DNA of 64,000 nucleotides, from NCBI RefSeq assembly GCF_038050405.1, contig NZ_CP150900.1:2542001-2606000 (forward strand), written 5' to 3'. Below are positions 46,424 through 55,931 of this stretch, one piece after another. This DNA comes from Paraburkholderia sp. IMGN_8. GTDB lineage: Bacteria > Pseudomonadota > Gammaproteobacteria > Burkholderiales > Burkholderiaceae. Position numbers and translations under genes: made by a program. Numbering within the stretch: position 1 is the first letter of the stretch; the number at the start of each line of letters is the position of its first letter. Below the pieces are notes generated by a model. That model made no database searches, was not told the DNA's origin, and saw only the letters and a list, made by a program, of their open reading frames with translations.

Positions 46424-47137
46424 CGCGACGCCGAGCGCCTTATCGGTGTGGGTTTTGCGATTTCCGGCTTCTTTGTCGCCGACCGGCGCCAGGTGAATGC
46501 ACCGGAGCCGCTACAGGACTGGTCATTGATCGACCTTGAACCGATTCTTGAAAATTGCTTCGAACTACCGGTATGGATCGAAAACAATGCCACGATGGCA
46601 GCTATCGGTGAGAGCCTGCTCGGGGCAGGACTGTGGGCGCGCAGTTTCGTCTATCTGTCATTTAACTATGGGTTTGGCGGCGGCATTGTCATCGACGGTA
46701 AGCCCTATTTTGGTTCACATGGCAACGCGGGCGAGATGATGATTTATGACGAGGACGAGACCGGTCGTCGTCCGGCGCTGCAGTACCTGATCAAGGAATT
46801 ACGGGCAAACGGCGTCGACATCGACTCGGTCGAGGACTTGCGCTTCCGCTTTGATCCGACATGGTCCGGCGTGGAGAGCTGGATCGAGCGCACCCTTCCC
46901 GCACTGGATCGGGTTATCAACACCGTGGCTGGTTTATTCGATCCTGAAGCTATCGTATTCGGCGGCCAGTTGCCCGTTCAATTGGGCAGGATGCTGATTG
47001 AGCGGGCCCGCTTTTGGGAAAAGCATCGATATGGCGTCGCCCCCCCAAGGCCGAAGCTCGTGCTCGGCGAAGCGAACGGCAACGCGGCCGTAATCGGTGC
47101 CGCGCTTGTGCCGTTGAAGGAATGTTTCTTCGAGTGA
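46424..47137 (+). pseudogene. ROK-family protein, N-terminally truncated (237 codons)
   Basis: Open from the junction to a normal stop. It has the ROK sugar-kinase/NagC core: IGVGFAISGFF, WIENNATMAAIGESLLGAG, FVYLSFNYGFGGGIVIDGKPYFGSHGNAGEMM and the C-terminal FDPEAIVFGGQL. The N-terminal part (first ATP-binding half and, if it was a repressor, the HTH) is absent. The frame runs on upstream through antisense dehydrogenase sequence, so a fusion product could be made but would lack the phosphate-1 motif. The Cys-rich zinc motif of NagC-like ROK proteins is not visible. Confidence 0.78.
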
Positions 47138-47237
47138 ATAAGGCTGCGAGATTGCGCGCGGTGTGTTCCGCTAGTTCTCTTCATTGCCATAGATCGCGCT
47201 TATCAGCCTCGCCCGCAACACAAGGGCCTCTCTGAAA

Positions 47238-48224
47238 TCACCCCGAGTAGTCCAACTTGCCGAGCCTGACCACGGTGACTCCCTTGCCGAGATGGCGCAG
47301 AGACGGTTGCAACAACACGCAGTTGTCGTAAGGAGTGACGATCCGGCGCGCGCCGTCGACGGCGATCAGCGTTCCTGCCTCGGCAATCACTTCCATGCCG
47401 CGGAAGTCATCGGTGAAGCGGAAGTCCGTCGAGTCCGCCGTGACCGCGTGAGTCACGCGGATGCATTGTGGCCGTAGTGGTGAAGCCGACTTCATCCATG
47501 GTGCGACAGACGCCGAATCGATCACGCCGGTGCTTGTCAGGAACCGGCATACAGCATCAAGCGCAACGTCCCGACCCGCTTGCTCAAAATGCTGTCCGCA
47601 TTCGATCAGCAGCGCGTTTTTGGAGCTGTTCGGATCGCCGAAGCCGCCATAGTCGCGCAAGCGTCGCCCTGCGGCATGGCCTTCGTCAATCATCAGATGA
47701 GCCGGCGCGGCCATCTGCCGCGCTAGCGCTACGCCCTTCGCGAGCGGGCCAGTGAGAATCAGGGGCTCCGACTTCTCATGCATCGAATGAATGTCGAACA
47801 GAAAGTCCACGGTATCGATGAGCGGACGCAGTTCACGCGCCCGGCGCAACTCAAGACTGTCGTCCGGTCCGTCCAGCTTTTCAGGCGCCCACAGGCGGTT
47901 CATGTCTTCATCGATATAACGCGTGGCGTCTGGATCGGTCGGATCGAATCGGTCATACGCCGCCACGTTCGCGAACGACAGTGTCAATCGCCCCCTGCTC
48001 GGTCGCAGGCCCGAAGCCAGCAAGATGTCGAGCGCTATCGCGCCGCACATCTCGTTGCCATGAGTGAGTGCGTTGATCATCACGTGTGGGCCGGCCACCC
48101 CACTGTCGAAACTTTGGACATAGTCGATACCGTCCTGACCGGTCCGCCAGCGGCGAATATCAGGCTTGTCCAGCTCGATCGGATAGCTCGGCAATGTGGC
48201 GCGAAGCGCTTCTAGTGTCGTCAT
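47238..48224 (-). CDS. Succinylglutamate desuccinylase/aspartoacylase-family (M14) hydrolase, 328 aa
   Basis: Zinc carboxypeptidase-fold deacylase. Zinc ligands are His-x-x-Glu in THGNEMCG (about residue 55) and the His of FDIHSMHEK; the catalytic Glu is in LIECGQH. Such enzymes remove N-acyl groups from amino acids (AstE, aspartoacylase). A C-terminal beta domain (about 260-325) is present. Start lies 2 bp after the MFS stop, so the pair is surely one operon, and the transporter probably imports the substrate. The true N-acyl substrate is unknown. Confidence 0.88.
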   Translation of the reverse strand: MTTLEALRATLPSYPIELDKPDIRRWRTGQDGIDYVQSFDSGVAGPHVMINALTHGNEMCGAIALDILLASGLRPSRGRLTLSFANVAAYDRFDPTDPDATRYIDEDMNRLWAPEKLDGPDDSLELRRARELRPLIDTVDFLFDIHSMHEKSEPLILTGPLAKGVALARQMAAPAHLMIDEGHAAGRRLRDYGGFGDPNSSKNALLIECGQHFEQAGRDVALDAVCRFLTSTGVIDSASVAPWMKSASPLRPQCIRVTHAVTADSTDFRFTDDFRGMEVIAEAGTLIAVDGARRIVTPYDNCVLLQPSLRHLGKGVTVVRLGKLDYSG

Positions 48225-48226
48225 TT

Positions 48227-49615
48227 TTAGTTTTCCAAAAGAACGTGTCGTCGCATCAGTCGGTGCCGTGCGCTGCGGCGGCGCAGCAGCCACAACGCGG
48301 TGAGGCTGATCAACGTTGTAGCCAGTACATAGAAACTGGGCGATGTCTTGTTGTGTGTCGTTCCGATCAGCCAGGTCACGATCAGTGGCGAAAAGCCGCC
48401 GAAAATCGTCACGGACAAGTTGTAGCTCAGCGCCAGTCCCGTGCCTCGGGTACGGGTTGGGAATATCTCGGAGAGCAGCGCAGGCAAGGGCGCGAGAATC
48501 GCCGCAAGCAGCACACCAACGATAGCCTGGGTCGCCAGCAGCGTCGCAAAGGTCGGATACGCGACCATGGTGGAAAACATCGGATACGTGGATACGGCGA
48601 TCACGATCATCGCGATGGCAATCACGCGGATGCGCCCGTATCTGTCCGACAGCAAACCAAAAAACGGGGCCATCACCATCAGCATGACGCCAGTTACCAT
48701 CGTACAGACGAGCGACGCACTCGTTGCGATATGCAACTGCTTAACGGCATAGGTGGGCATATACACCTTTTGCACGTAGCTGAACGCCGTCACCGCCACC
48801 ACTACGCCCGCGCCAAGCAAAAGGCCGGGCAAGCCGATCGTCAGCGTATCGCGTAACGGGGAAACCTCGCGTTGATCGCTTCGGCTAGTCGCCTGCAGCG
48901 CAAGGAACTCTGGCGTTTCCGGTGTATAGCGACGGATGTAGAGGCCGATCGGCCCGATCAGCAAACCGAACAGGAAGGCTGCTCGCCATCCCCAGGCATC
49001 GATCTGCTGCGTGCTGAGGGTATAGGTCAGCACCGTACTAAGACCGGCGGCAAGGACGGTCGCGAGACCTTGCGTCGATGCTTGCCAACTGCCGTTGTAA
49101 CCCAGCCGCTTGCCATCGGCGTGCTCGACCATGAAGGCCGTCGCGGCGCCGAATTCGCCGCCAGTCGAAAATCCCTGCAGCAATCGCGCGACGATCACGA
49201 GCGCGGGAGACCACAGTCCGATACGCGCATAGGTAGGTGCGAGAGCGAGCATCGCCGTGCCGATCATCATCAGCAGGATGGACCAGGTGAGTGCAGCCTT
49301 GCGCCCTGCGCGGTCTGCATAGCTACCCAGCACAATGGAGCCTAGCGGCCGCATGACGAACGAGATGCCGAAGGTGCCGACGGACAGCATCAGTGAAGTC
49401 CAGTCGTCGCCGGTCGGGAAAAAAAGCTTGCCGATGGTGATGGCGAAATAGCCATAGATCAGCAGATCGTAGTATTCGAGCGCGTTTCCGACGCTCGCCG
49501 CCAGTACTGCGCGCCAGGCGGCTGGTCGCCGCGGCGTCGCGGTGGTGTTAAGCAACGCGTCCTCTGGACGATCCGCGCTGTCGCCATCTTTCATGCCGAG
49601 CGTTCTCGCGAGCAT
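48227..49615 (-). CDS. MFS transporter, metabolite:H+ symporter (MHS) type, 462 aa
   Basis: Twelve-helix major-facilitator permease like the alpha-ketoglutarate/shikimate/citrate (MHS) group. Signatures: SVGNALEYYDLLIYGYFA in helix 1, the loop 2-3 motif GSYADRAGRKAALTWSI, and RLLQGFSTGGEFGAATAFMVEHA. Preceded by AGGAGA five bases from the ATG. It leads the M14 hydrolase, which it probably supplies. A LysR gene lies 158 bp upstream on the same strand. Confidence 0.92.
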   Translation of the reverse strand: MLARTLGMKDGDSADRPEDALLNTTATPRRPAAWRAVLAASVGNALEYYDLLIYGYFAITIGKLFFPTGDDWTSLMLSVGTFGISFVMRPLGSIVLGSYADRAGRKAALTWSILLMMIGTAMLALAPTYARIGLWSPALVIVARLLQGFSTGGEFGAATAFMVEHADGKRLGYNGSWQASTQGLATVLAAGLSTVLTYTLSTQQIDAWGWRAAFLFGLLIGPIGLYIRRYTPETPEFLALQATSRSDQREVSPLRDTLTIGLPGLLLGAGVVVAVTAFSYVQKVYMPTYAVKQLHIATSASLVCTMVTGVMLMVMAPFFGLLSDRYGRIRVIAIAMIVIAVSTYPMFSTMVAYPTFATLLATQAIVGVLLAAILAPLPALLSEIFPTRTRGTGLALSYNLSVTIFGGFSPLIVTWLIGTTHNKTSPSFYVLATTLISLTALWLLRRRSARHRLMRRHVLLEN

Positions 49616-49773
49616 AGTTCTCTCCTCAAAGTCTCCCCGCCAGGTTTGTCCGTCTAGTCGGCGAGGAATTCGAAGGAGTCTATGGAGCGCAAAAAGACCG
49701 TCTGTGCCGTTTTGGCACTAGGTCGGGCTACTTTGAGCAACCGCCGTTGCGTACGGGTGGCGAGCGCTTGTTG

Positions 49774-50682
49774 CTAGCCCAGCCGCTGTGCGTTGGCGAT
49801 GGCAAGCTTCCAGACCTCGTCCAGCAACGCGTTCTGATTGCTGCGTACGCGGTACATGCTGATGTCAACGCGGATGTTCCATTCCTTGACGCCCGCAAGA
49901 CACAACGCGCCAGCACCGAGGTCGTTCTTTACCAGCCGGTGCGGCAGCCACGCCATGCCAAAACCCCGCAGGGCCATTTCCTCCACAGCCTCATAGAAAT
50001 CAGCCTGAAACACGGGCGTTAGAAAGGCTTTCTGGTCAGTCGCTGCGAGATGACTGTCGAGGATTTGCCGAAGCGTCAGGCCGCGGGAGAACGCAAGCCA
50101 TGGCAACGGCGAGCCGGCCGAACCGGGCAGCCTGAAACGCGGGTGTCCGCGCTTATCGGGAATACTGACCGGTACAAGCGTCTCGCTGTCTAGCCGGCAG
50201 TGGTCGTATTTCCGCGGGTCGAGCAATGCATCGGCCTGCGGACTCGCGTAGGATATGAGCAGGTCGGTCGTGCCATCGGCGAGTTCCAGCACGCCTCCCT
50301 GCGTGCCACCGGTCGTCACGCTAATCGGAAAAGGGCCGCGCTGCTCATACAGATCCTGATACCAGCCCGGCACGAACGTGCGCGCGAGGGTCCTGCCCGT
50401 ACCGATTTTGAGCGCGACCGGGAGTTGGACTTCACGCAGTAGCCAGCGTGCTTCATTCAAGTCATCAATGGCATTGGACGCAGCATCCAAAAATAGCCGC
50501 CCAGCTGGCGTCAAGGCGACCGGCTGCACTCCGCGGTCGACCAACGCTGTGCCCACCCATTCCTCCAACGCCCTGATGCGTCGACCGAAGGCAGGATGTG
50601 TAACGCTACGATTTTCGGCGGCGCGGCTGAAACTGCGCGTCTTCGCCAGTTCCCTGAAATCTTCCAGCCATTTGATCTGCAT
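49774..50682 (-). CDS. LysR-type transcriptional regulator (HypT/YjiE-like), 302 aa
   Basis: N-terminal winged helix MQIKWLEDFRELAKTRSFSRAAENRSVTHPAFGRRIRALEEWVG closely resembles the HypT group and is followed by the usual effector-binding domain (about 90-295). It is transcribed in the same direction as the MFS-M14 pair rather than divergent, which is less usual for LysR regulators. The 158-bp gap downstream could hold the regulated promoter. The inducer is unknown; HypT-like does not by itself mean hypochlorite sensing. Confidence 0.88.
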   Translation of the reverse strand: MQIKWLEDFRELAKTRSFSRAAENRSVTHPAFGRRIRALEEWVGTALVDRGVQPVALTPAGRLFLDAASNAIDDLNEARWLLREVQLPVALKIGTGRTLARTFVPGWYQDLYEQRGPFPISVTTGGTQGGVLELADGTTDLLISYASPQADALLDPRKYDHCRLDSETLVPVSIPDKRGHPRFRLPGSAGSPLPWLAFSRGLTLRQILDSHLAATDQKAFLTPVFQADFYEAVEEMALRGFGMAWLPHRLVKNDLGAGALCLAGVKEWNIRVDISMYRVRSNQNALLDEVWKLAIANAQRLG

Positions 50683-51033
50683 GCGCGCTCTTTGCCGGTT
50701 TCAAGTGCACTCGATAATTCGCATTATCCAGTTAATCGAACTAGTCGCGAGCAGGGCTGAACTGTACCAAACGTATTGGAAACGACTACCACTGAACAAT
50801 GCGAAGCCATCGCACCGTCAATGCGGTTTACGATGGGGTCGTCGCGAACGGGTCAAAACCCAAGATACAACAAAAAATACAACGAAAAAAAGTTCGGATT
50901 CGGCTGGACGGCACTGGACATATCTACCCAGCCAGCGGGCAATAAAAAACCCGCGGAGCCAATAGCCACGCGGGTTTTAGAGTACTGCAGCAGATCTCTT
51001 CGGACCTGCTCGGACGCCAATCGTGAAACGGAA
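50683..51033. other. Boundary region between LysR gene and tRNA-Val
   Basis: Contains the LysR promoter, an A-rich stretch with GATACAAC and AATACAAC (50864-50890) resembling that just upstream of tRNA-Asp, and the tRNA-Val terminator. No gene. The right edge of the accessory segment probably lies here. Confidence 0.45.
50944..50979 (-). terminator. Terminator of the hupB/tRNA-Val transcript
   Basis: Minus strand: AAACCCGCG / CGCGGGTTT stem around a TGGCTATTGGCTC loop, then TTTATT. It lies 55 bp past the tRNA-Val CCA end. Confidence 0.85.
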
Positions 51034-51109
51034 TGGTGGGTGCTGAGAGGCTCGAACTCCCGACCTACGCCTTGTAAGGGCGCCGCTCTACCAACTGAGC
51101 TAAGCACCC
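51034..51109 (-). tRNA. tRNA-Val (TAC anticodon), 76 nt with encoded CCA
   Basis: Acceptor arm GGGTGCT pairs with AGCACCC, D arm TTAGCTCAGTTGGTAGAGC, anticodon loop CTTACAA giving TAC (reads GUA), T arm GGGAGTTCGAGCCTCTC and an encoded CCA. Downstream of hupB, as is common in Burkholderia. Confidence 0.97.
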
Positions 51110-51233
51110 GCTTCGCGGATTAGCGTACTTCTATTCTGCTGCCTGACGCAATAACCCGTGGTAACACCAAGTCGCTGCATTTTCGTTGCACTTCTTTCTA
51201 ACGAAACCTGCAGGTCATCAAGCAGCAAGTCCA

Positions 51234-51506
51234 TTAGTTTAACGCATCCTTCAGAGCTTTGCCAGGCCTAAATTTAGGGACCTTCGCTGCCTTGATCTTG
51301 ATGGCAGCGCCGGTGCGCGGATTGCGGCCCGTACGCGCCGTACGCTTACCAACGGCAAACGTGCCGAAGCCGACCAGCGTCACCGAACCGCCCTTCTTCA
51401 ACGTACCTTTGACGCCACCGATCACGGCATCGAGTGCACGGCCGGCCGCAGCCTTCGAAATGTCGGCCTGCTGTGCAATGTGATCGATCAATTCCGTTTT
51501 ATTCAT
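51234..51506 (-). CDS. hupB: DNA-binding protein HU-beta, 90 aa
   Basis: Nucleoid-associated histone-like protein. The sequence [20 protein letters not shown]... with [30 protein letters not shown] is the canonical HU fold, including the DNA-clasping beta arm with RNPRTG. Follows lon on the same strand, as in E. coli, with its own promoter expected in the 347-bp gap after the lon terminator. Confidence 0.97.
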   Translation of the reverse strand: MNKTELIDHIAQQADISKAAAGRALDAVIGGVKGTLKKGGSVTLVGFGTFAVGKRTARTGRNPRTGAAIKIKAAKVPKFRPGKALKDALN

Positions 51507-51853
51507 TCCAACCCCCGAGAATGTTATGGCAATCGTGACGGCGCTCTGTAGCACCTGGCATCACGCGGCCGGCGGGCAGCGCCGAGCCGACTCATTAGAA
51601 TTGGCCGAAACCCTTGTGTCAAGCGGGATTGAGCCTGATTGCGCAGGTTCCCGGGCGGTCTTTTGATCACCGAATCTTGCCGCCGATCGATGTGCGCACA
51701 ACCAGTTGAGCGATTGCAGCCGTGTTTGCTCAAAAGGTGGGACGGCGCGCGTTCGTGTGCCGGCGAATCCTTTCGGAAAATCGTGGGCAATAAAAAACCC
51801 GCGGACCAAGCCGCGGGTTTTCGTACAGCAACCTACTTTCGCTACCAGCTGCC
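51507..51853. other. lon-hupB gap with hupB promoter region
   Basis: Between the lon stop and the HU start. It holds the lon terminator at its far end and should hold the hupB promoter. No gene is recognised; a short open frame here is not family-like. Confidence 0.45.
51792..51822 (-). terminator. lon terminator
   Basis: Minus strand stem AAACCCGCGG / CCGCGGGTTT around a CTTGGT loop followed by TTTATT, about 30 bp past the lon stop. Means hupB is not simply co-transcribed with lon. Confidence 0.92.
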
Positions 51854-54277
51854 TTAGTGCTTCACGACTTCCGTAGCGCCGGTGTCTTTCGCCGGCTCTG
51901 CTGCGACAGGCGTAGCAGGCTTCAGCTCTTCTTCCGACAGCGCTGCAGGCACACGTTCGAGCGCCAGTTCGAGCACCCTGTCGATCCAACGGACCGGCAT
52001 GATTTCGATCGCGTTCTTCACGTTGTCTGGAATTTCCGTCAGATCCTTGACGTTTTCTTCCGGAATCAGCACCAGCTTGATACCGCCGCGATGCGCCGCC
52101 AGCAGCTTCTCCTTCAGGCCACCGATCGGCAATACCTCGCCACGCAGCGTGATTTCGCCCGTCATCGCTACATCCGCGCGCACTGGGATACCGGTCAGCA
52201 CCGACACCAGCGCGGTCGTCATCGCGATTCCGGCCGAAGGACCGTCCTTCGGCGTCGCGCCTTCCGGCACGTGGATGTGAATGTCCTGCTTCTCGAACGC
52301 TTCGTCCTTGACACCCAGACGGCGCGAACGCGAGCGGACCACCGAGCGCGCGGCTTCGACAGATTCCTTCATCACGTCGCCGAGCGAACCGGTGCGGATC
52401 ACATTGCCCTTACCCGGCATGACCGCGGCTTCGATCGTCAGCAGATCGCCGCCGACTTCCGTCCACGCAAGACCCGTGACCTGGCCAACCTGATTTTCCT
52501 TCGCTGCCAGACCGAAGTCGTACTTGCGCACGCCGAGGAAAGTATCGATATTGCTGCCGTCGACCTTCACCGCGCCTTCCGCCTTCTTCAGCAGAAGCAT
52601 CTTCACGACCTTGCGGCAGATTTTCGAAATTTCACGCTCTAGCGAACGGACGCCCGCTTCGCGCGTGTAGTAACGAATGATGTCGCGGATCGCGGTTTCC
52701 GCTACCTCGACCTCGCCATCCTTGAGGCCGTTATTCTTCTTCTGCTTGGGCAAAAGATAACGTTGCGCGATGCTGACCTTCTCGTCTTCCGTGTAACCCG
52801 ACAGACGGATCACTTCCATCCGGTCGAGCAACGGCGGCGGAATGTTCAGCGAGTTCGACGTCGCCACGAACATCACGTCCGACAGATCGAAGTCGACTTC
52901 GACATAGTGATCGGCGAACGTATGGTTCTGTTCCGGATCGAGCACTTCCAGCAAGGCTGACGACGGATCGCCGCGGAAATCCTGCCCCATCTTGTCGACT
53001 TCGTCGAGCAGGAAGAGTGGATTGCGCACGCCGACCTTGGTCAGGCTTTGCAGAATCTTGCCGGGCATCGAACCGATATACGTACGACGGTGACCGCGAA
53101 TCTCGGCTTCGTCGCGCACGCCGCCGAGCGCCATGCGCACGAACTTGCGGTTCGTGGCGCGAGCGATCGACTGGCCCAGCGACGTCTTACCGACACCCGG
53201 AGGCCCAACGAGGCACAGGATCGGCGCCTTCACCTTGTCGACACGTTGCTGGACCGCGAGATACTCGAGAATGCGTTCCTTCACTTTCTCGAGACCGAAG
53301 TGGTCTTCGTCGAGCACGCGTTCCGCATTCGAGAGGTCGTTGTTGACCTTGCTCTTCTTGCGCCACGGCAAGCCGATCAGCGTATCGATGTAGTTGCGCA
53401 CGACCGTCGCTTCAGCCGACATCGGCGACATCAGCTTAAGCTTCTTCAGCTCTGCGTCGGCCTTCTTCTTGGCTTCCTTCGGCATGCGGGCAGCCGTGAT
53501 GCGCTTCTCGAGTTCTTCGAGATCCGCACCTTCTTCGCCTTCGCCGAGTTCCTTCTGGATCGCCTTGACCTGTTCGTTCAGGTAGTACTCGCGCTGGCTC
53601 TTCTCCATCTGGCGTTTGACACGCCCACGGATGCGCTTTTCAACCTGCAGGATGTCGATCTCGGCTTCGAGTTGCGCGAGCAGATGCTCGAGGCGCTCGA
53701 TGACCGGGAACATTTCGAGGATATGCTGCTTCTGGTCGAGCTTGAGCGGCAAATGCGCCGCGATCGTGTCGGCCAGACGCCCGGCCTCGTCGATACCCGA
53801 CAGCGACGTCAGGATCTCCGGCGGGATCTTCTTGTTCAGCTTCACATACTGGTCGAACTGCGACACGATCGCGCGGCGCAGCGCTTCAGTTTCAGCGCTG
53901 TCGGCGTGGTCGGGTTCGAGCGGCATCACTTCGCACGAGAACTGCGTTTCCTGCTCTTCGATGGAAAGCGTTTTCGCGCGCTGCAAGCCTTCGACGAGCA
54001 CCTTAACGGTGCCGTCGGGCAGCTTCAGCATTTGCAGGATGTTGGCAACACACCCTACTTCGTACATGTCCTTTTCGGTCGGCTCATCTTTCGCAGCCGT
54101 TTTTTGGGCGACGAGCATGATGTGCTTGCCGCCTTCCATCGCTGCTTCGAGAGCCTTGATCGACTTCGGGCGGCCTACGAAGAGCGGAATCACCATGTGC
54201 GGGAAGACGACTACGTCACGCAGCGGGAGCAGCGGGAGCGTAATGCGTTCCGGCGGAAGGAGTTGGGTTCCTGACAT
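51854..54277 (-). CDS. lon: ATP-dependent Lon protease, 807 aa
   Basis: Cytosolic AAA+ serine protease that degrades misfolded and regulatory proteins. N-terminal LON domain ([25 protein letters not shown]), a coiled-coil middle region (about 200-270), the Walker [18 protein letters not shown], Walker [12 protein letters not shown], and the C-terminal protease with catalytic Ser in [10 protein letters not shown] and the later Lys ([14 protein letters not shown]). Full length. Start has GGGGAA nearby. Upstream lies a possible heat-shock promoter and a 17-bp repeat; clpX is the next gene upstream. Confidence 0.98.
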   Translation of the reverse strand: MSGTQLLPPERITLPLLPLRDVVVFPHMVIPLFVGRPKSIKALEAAMEGGKHIMLVAQKTAAKDEPTEKDMYEVGCVANILQMLKLPDGTVKVLVEGLQRAKTLSIEEQETQFSCEVMPLEPDHADSAETEALRRAIVSQFDQYVKLNKKIPPEILTSLSGIDEAGRLADTIAAHLPLKLDQKQHILEMFPVIERLEHLLAQLEAEIDILQVEKRIRGRVKRQMEKSQREYYLNEQVKAIQKELGEGEEGADLEELEKRITAARMPKEAKKKADAELKKLKLMSPMSAEATVVRNYIDTLIGLPWRKKSKVNNDLSNAERVLDEDHFGLEKVKERILEYLAVQQRVDKVKAPILCLVGPPGVGKTSLGQSIARATNRKFVRMALGGVRDEAEIRGHRRTYIGSMPGKILQSLTKVGVRNPLFLLDEVDKMGQDFRGDPSSALLEVLDPEQNHTFADHYVEVDFDLSDVMFVATSNSLNIPPPLLDRMEVIRLSGYTEDEKVSIAQRYLLPKQKKNNGLKDGEVEVAETAIRDIIRYYTREAGVRSLEREISKICRKVVKMLLLKKAEGAVKVDGSNIDTFLGVRKYDFGLAAKENQVGQVTGLAWTEVGGDLLTIEAAVMPGKGNVIRTGSLGDVMKESVEAARSVVRSRSRRLGVKDEAFEKQDIHIHVPEGATPKDGPSAGIAMTTALVSVLTGIPVRADVAMTGEITLRGEVLPIGGLKEKLLAAHRGGIKLVLIPEENVKDLTEIPDNVKNAIEIMPVRWIDRVLELALERVPAALSEEELKPATPVAAEPAKDTGATEVVKH

Positions 54278-54310
54278 TTCATTTCCCCATGAGTGGAATC
54301 AGTTCGTTCG

Positions 54311-54340
54311 ATAGGTGAGGCCAGCAGAAAAGATTGCAAG
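54311..54340 (-). promoter_or_regulatory. Putative sigma-32-like promoter of lon
   Basis: On the minus strand CTTGCAA is followed after 13 bases by CCTCACCTAT, close to the heat-shock pattern CTTGAA-N13/14-CCCCATNT. The predicted transcript start would lie about 25 bases before the Lon ATG. One or two positions deviate from consensus. Confidence 0.4.
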
Positions 54341-54358
54341 CCTCCGCGTGTGGGAAAA

Positions 54359-54388
54359 GTTCAGTGACTCCGAAGGTTCAGTGACTCC
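54359..54388. repeat. 17-bp-period direct repeat upstream of lon
   Basis: GTTCAGTGACTCC occurs at 54359-54371 and again at 54376-54388, with 4 bases between. It sits between the clpX terminator and the putative lon promoter, where a regulator site could be. Confidence 0.8.
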
Positions 54389-54425
54389 ATAGTGAAAACA
54401 ACCATCCTGACCACACGATAAACGA

Positions 54426-54457
54426 AAAAGCCGTTCACGTCGCCATGAACGGCTTGT
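54426..54457 (-). terminator. clpX terminator
   Basis: Minus strand: AAGCCGTTCA / TGAACGGCTT stem with a TGGCGACG loop followed by TTTCG, 20 bp past the clpX stop. Confidence 0.88.
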
Positions 54458-54477
54458 TTGCAGAACCCGAAAGCCGA

Positions 54478-55749
54478 TCAGTTCGAACCCGCAACCTTGG
54501 GCGCGTCTTCGTAGATCAGTAGCGGTTTGCCGTCGCCGTCAATTACGTTGTCGTCGATGATAACCTTGCTAACGCCTTTCATAGCCGGCAGGTCGTACAT
54601 CACGTCAAGCAACGCCTGTTCCAGGATCGAACGCAAACCTCGTGCGCCCGTCTTGCGGCGGATCGCCTTACGCGCCACAGCCTGCAACGCCGCCGGACGA
54701 ATCTCGAGTTCGACGCGTTCCATATTGAACAGCTTGTGGTATTGCTTTACCAGCGCGTTCTTCGGTTCGACGAGGATCTTCATCAGCGCCGCTTCGTCGA
54801 GCTTGCCGAGCGTAGCCACCACCGGCAGACGGCCGATCAGCTCAGGAATCAGACCGAACTTGATCAGATCTTCCGGCTCCACTTCGCGCAGTACTTCGCC
54901 CGCGTCGCGGTCCTGCTTGCTCTTCACGCTCGCGCCGAAGCCAATTCCGGTCTTTTCGGTACGGTCGACGATGACCTTTTCCAAGCCATCAAACGCGCCG
55001 CCACAAATAAACAGGATATTGGTCGTGTCGACCTGGATGAAGTCCTGATTCGGATGCTTACGGCCACCCTGCGGCGGCACCGACGCCATCGTACCCTCAA
55101 CCAGCTTCAGCAAGGCCTGCTGCACGCCTTCACCCGACACATCGCGGGTAATCGACGGGTTGTCGGACTTGCGGCTGATCTTGTCGATTTCGTCGATGTA
55201 AACAATGCCGCGCTGGGCCTTGTCGACTTCGTAATTGCAGTTCTGCAGCAGCTTCTGGATGATGTTCTCGACGTCTTCGCCGACGTAGCCGGCTTCCGTC
55301 AGCGTCGTTGCGTCGGCAATGACGAACGGGACGTTCAGAAGGCGCGCGAGCGTCTGCGCGAGCAAAGTCTTGCCGGAACCAGTCGGGCCGATCAGCAGGA
55401 TGTTGCTCTTGGACAGCTCGATCTCGTCCTTCTTGTCGAGATGCTTGAGGCGCTTGTAGTGGTTGTACACCGCGACCGCGAGAATCTTCTTCGCGCGTTC
55501 TTGACCGATCACGTACTGATCGAGGATTTCACGGATTTCCTGCGGACTCGGCAGATCGGACTTGGACAAGCCCGCCTCGATGCCCGCGCCTGCAGCCTCA
55601 TCGCGGATGATTTCGTTGCACAGGTCGATACATTCATCGCAGATGAACACCGACGGGCCCGCAATCAGTTTTTTGACTTCATGCTGGCTCTTGCCGCAGA
55701 ACGAGCAATACAACAGCTTTTCGCTGTTAGAACCTTTCTTGTCCGCCAT
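54478..55749 (-). CDS. clpX: ClpX ATPase, 423 aa
   Basis: Unfoldase partner of ClpP. The zinc-binding domain has Cys15, Cys18, Cys37 and Cys40. The AAA+ module has Walker [12 protein letters not shown] and Walker [12 protein letters not shown]. The ClpP-docking IGF loop is intact (TGIGFGAS). Family length, with the start at MADKKG. Downstream of clpP by 182 bp, the usual order. Confidence 0.98.
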   Translation of the reverse strand: MADKKGSNSEKLLYCSFCGKSQHEVKKLIAGPSVFICDECIDLCNEIIRDEAAGAGIEAGLSKSDLPSPQEIREILDQYVIGQERAKKILAVAVYNHYKRLKHLDKKDEIELSKSNILLIGPTGSGKTLLAQTLARLLNVPFVIADATTLTEAGYVGEDVENIIQKLLQNCNYEVDKAQRGIVYIDEIDKISRKSDNPSITRDVSGEGVQQALLKLVEGTMASVPPQGGRKHPNQDFIQVDTTNILFICGGAFDGLEKVIVDRTEKTGIGFGASVKSKQDRDAGEVLREVEPEDLIKFGLIPELIGRLPVVATLGKLDEAALMKILVEPKNALVKQYHKLFNMERVELEIRPAALQAVARKAIRRKTGARGLRSILEQALLDVMYDLPAMKGVSKVIIDDNVIDGDGKPLLIYEDAPKVAGSN

Positions 55750-55931
55750 AGATGTGTGAGCCTCCGGACACTCGATTACATGATACGCCGTTTGCCCCTG
55801 CCTCACAGTTGGGCGCGGCGGGGCTTGAGCCAGGATAACGGCGTTTGCCGCAGGCGCTCGGACGAGTCTTGATTATTTCACAACCGATCCGATGACGTCT
55901 TTGCCCAATCATGGGGCGAAGACGCACCAGA

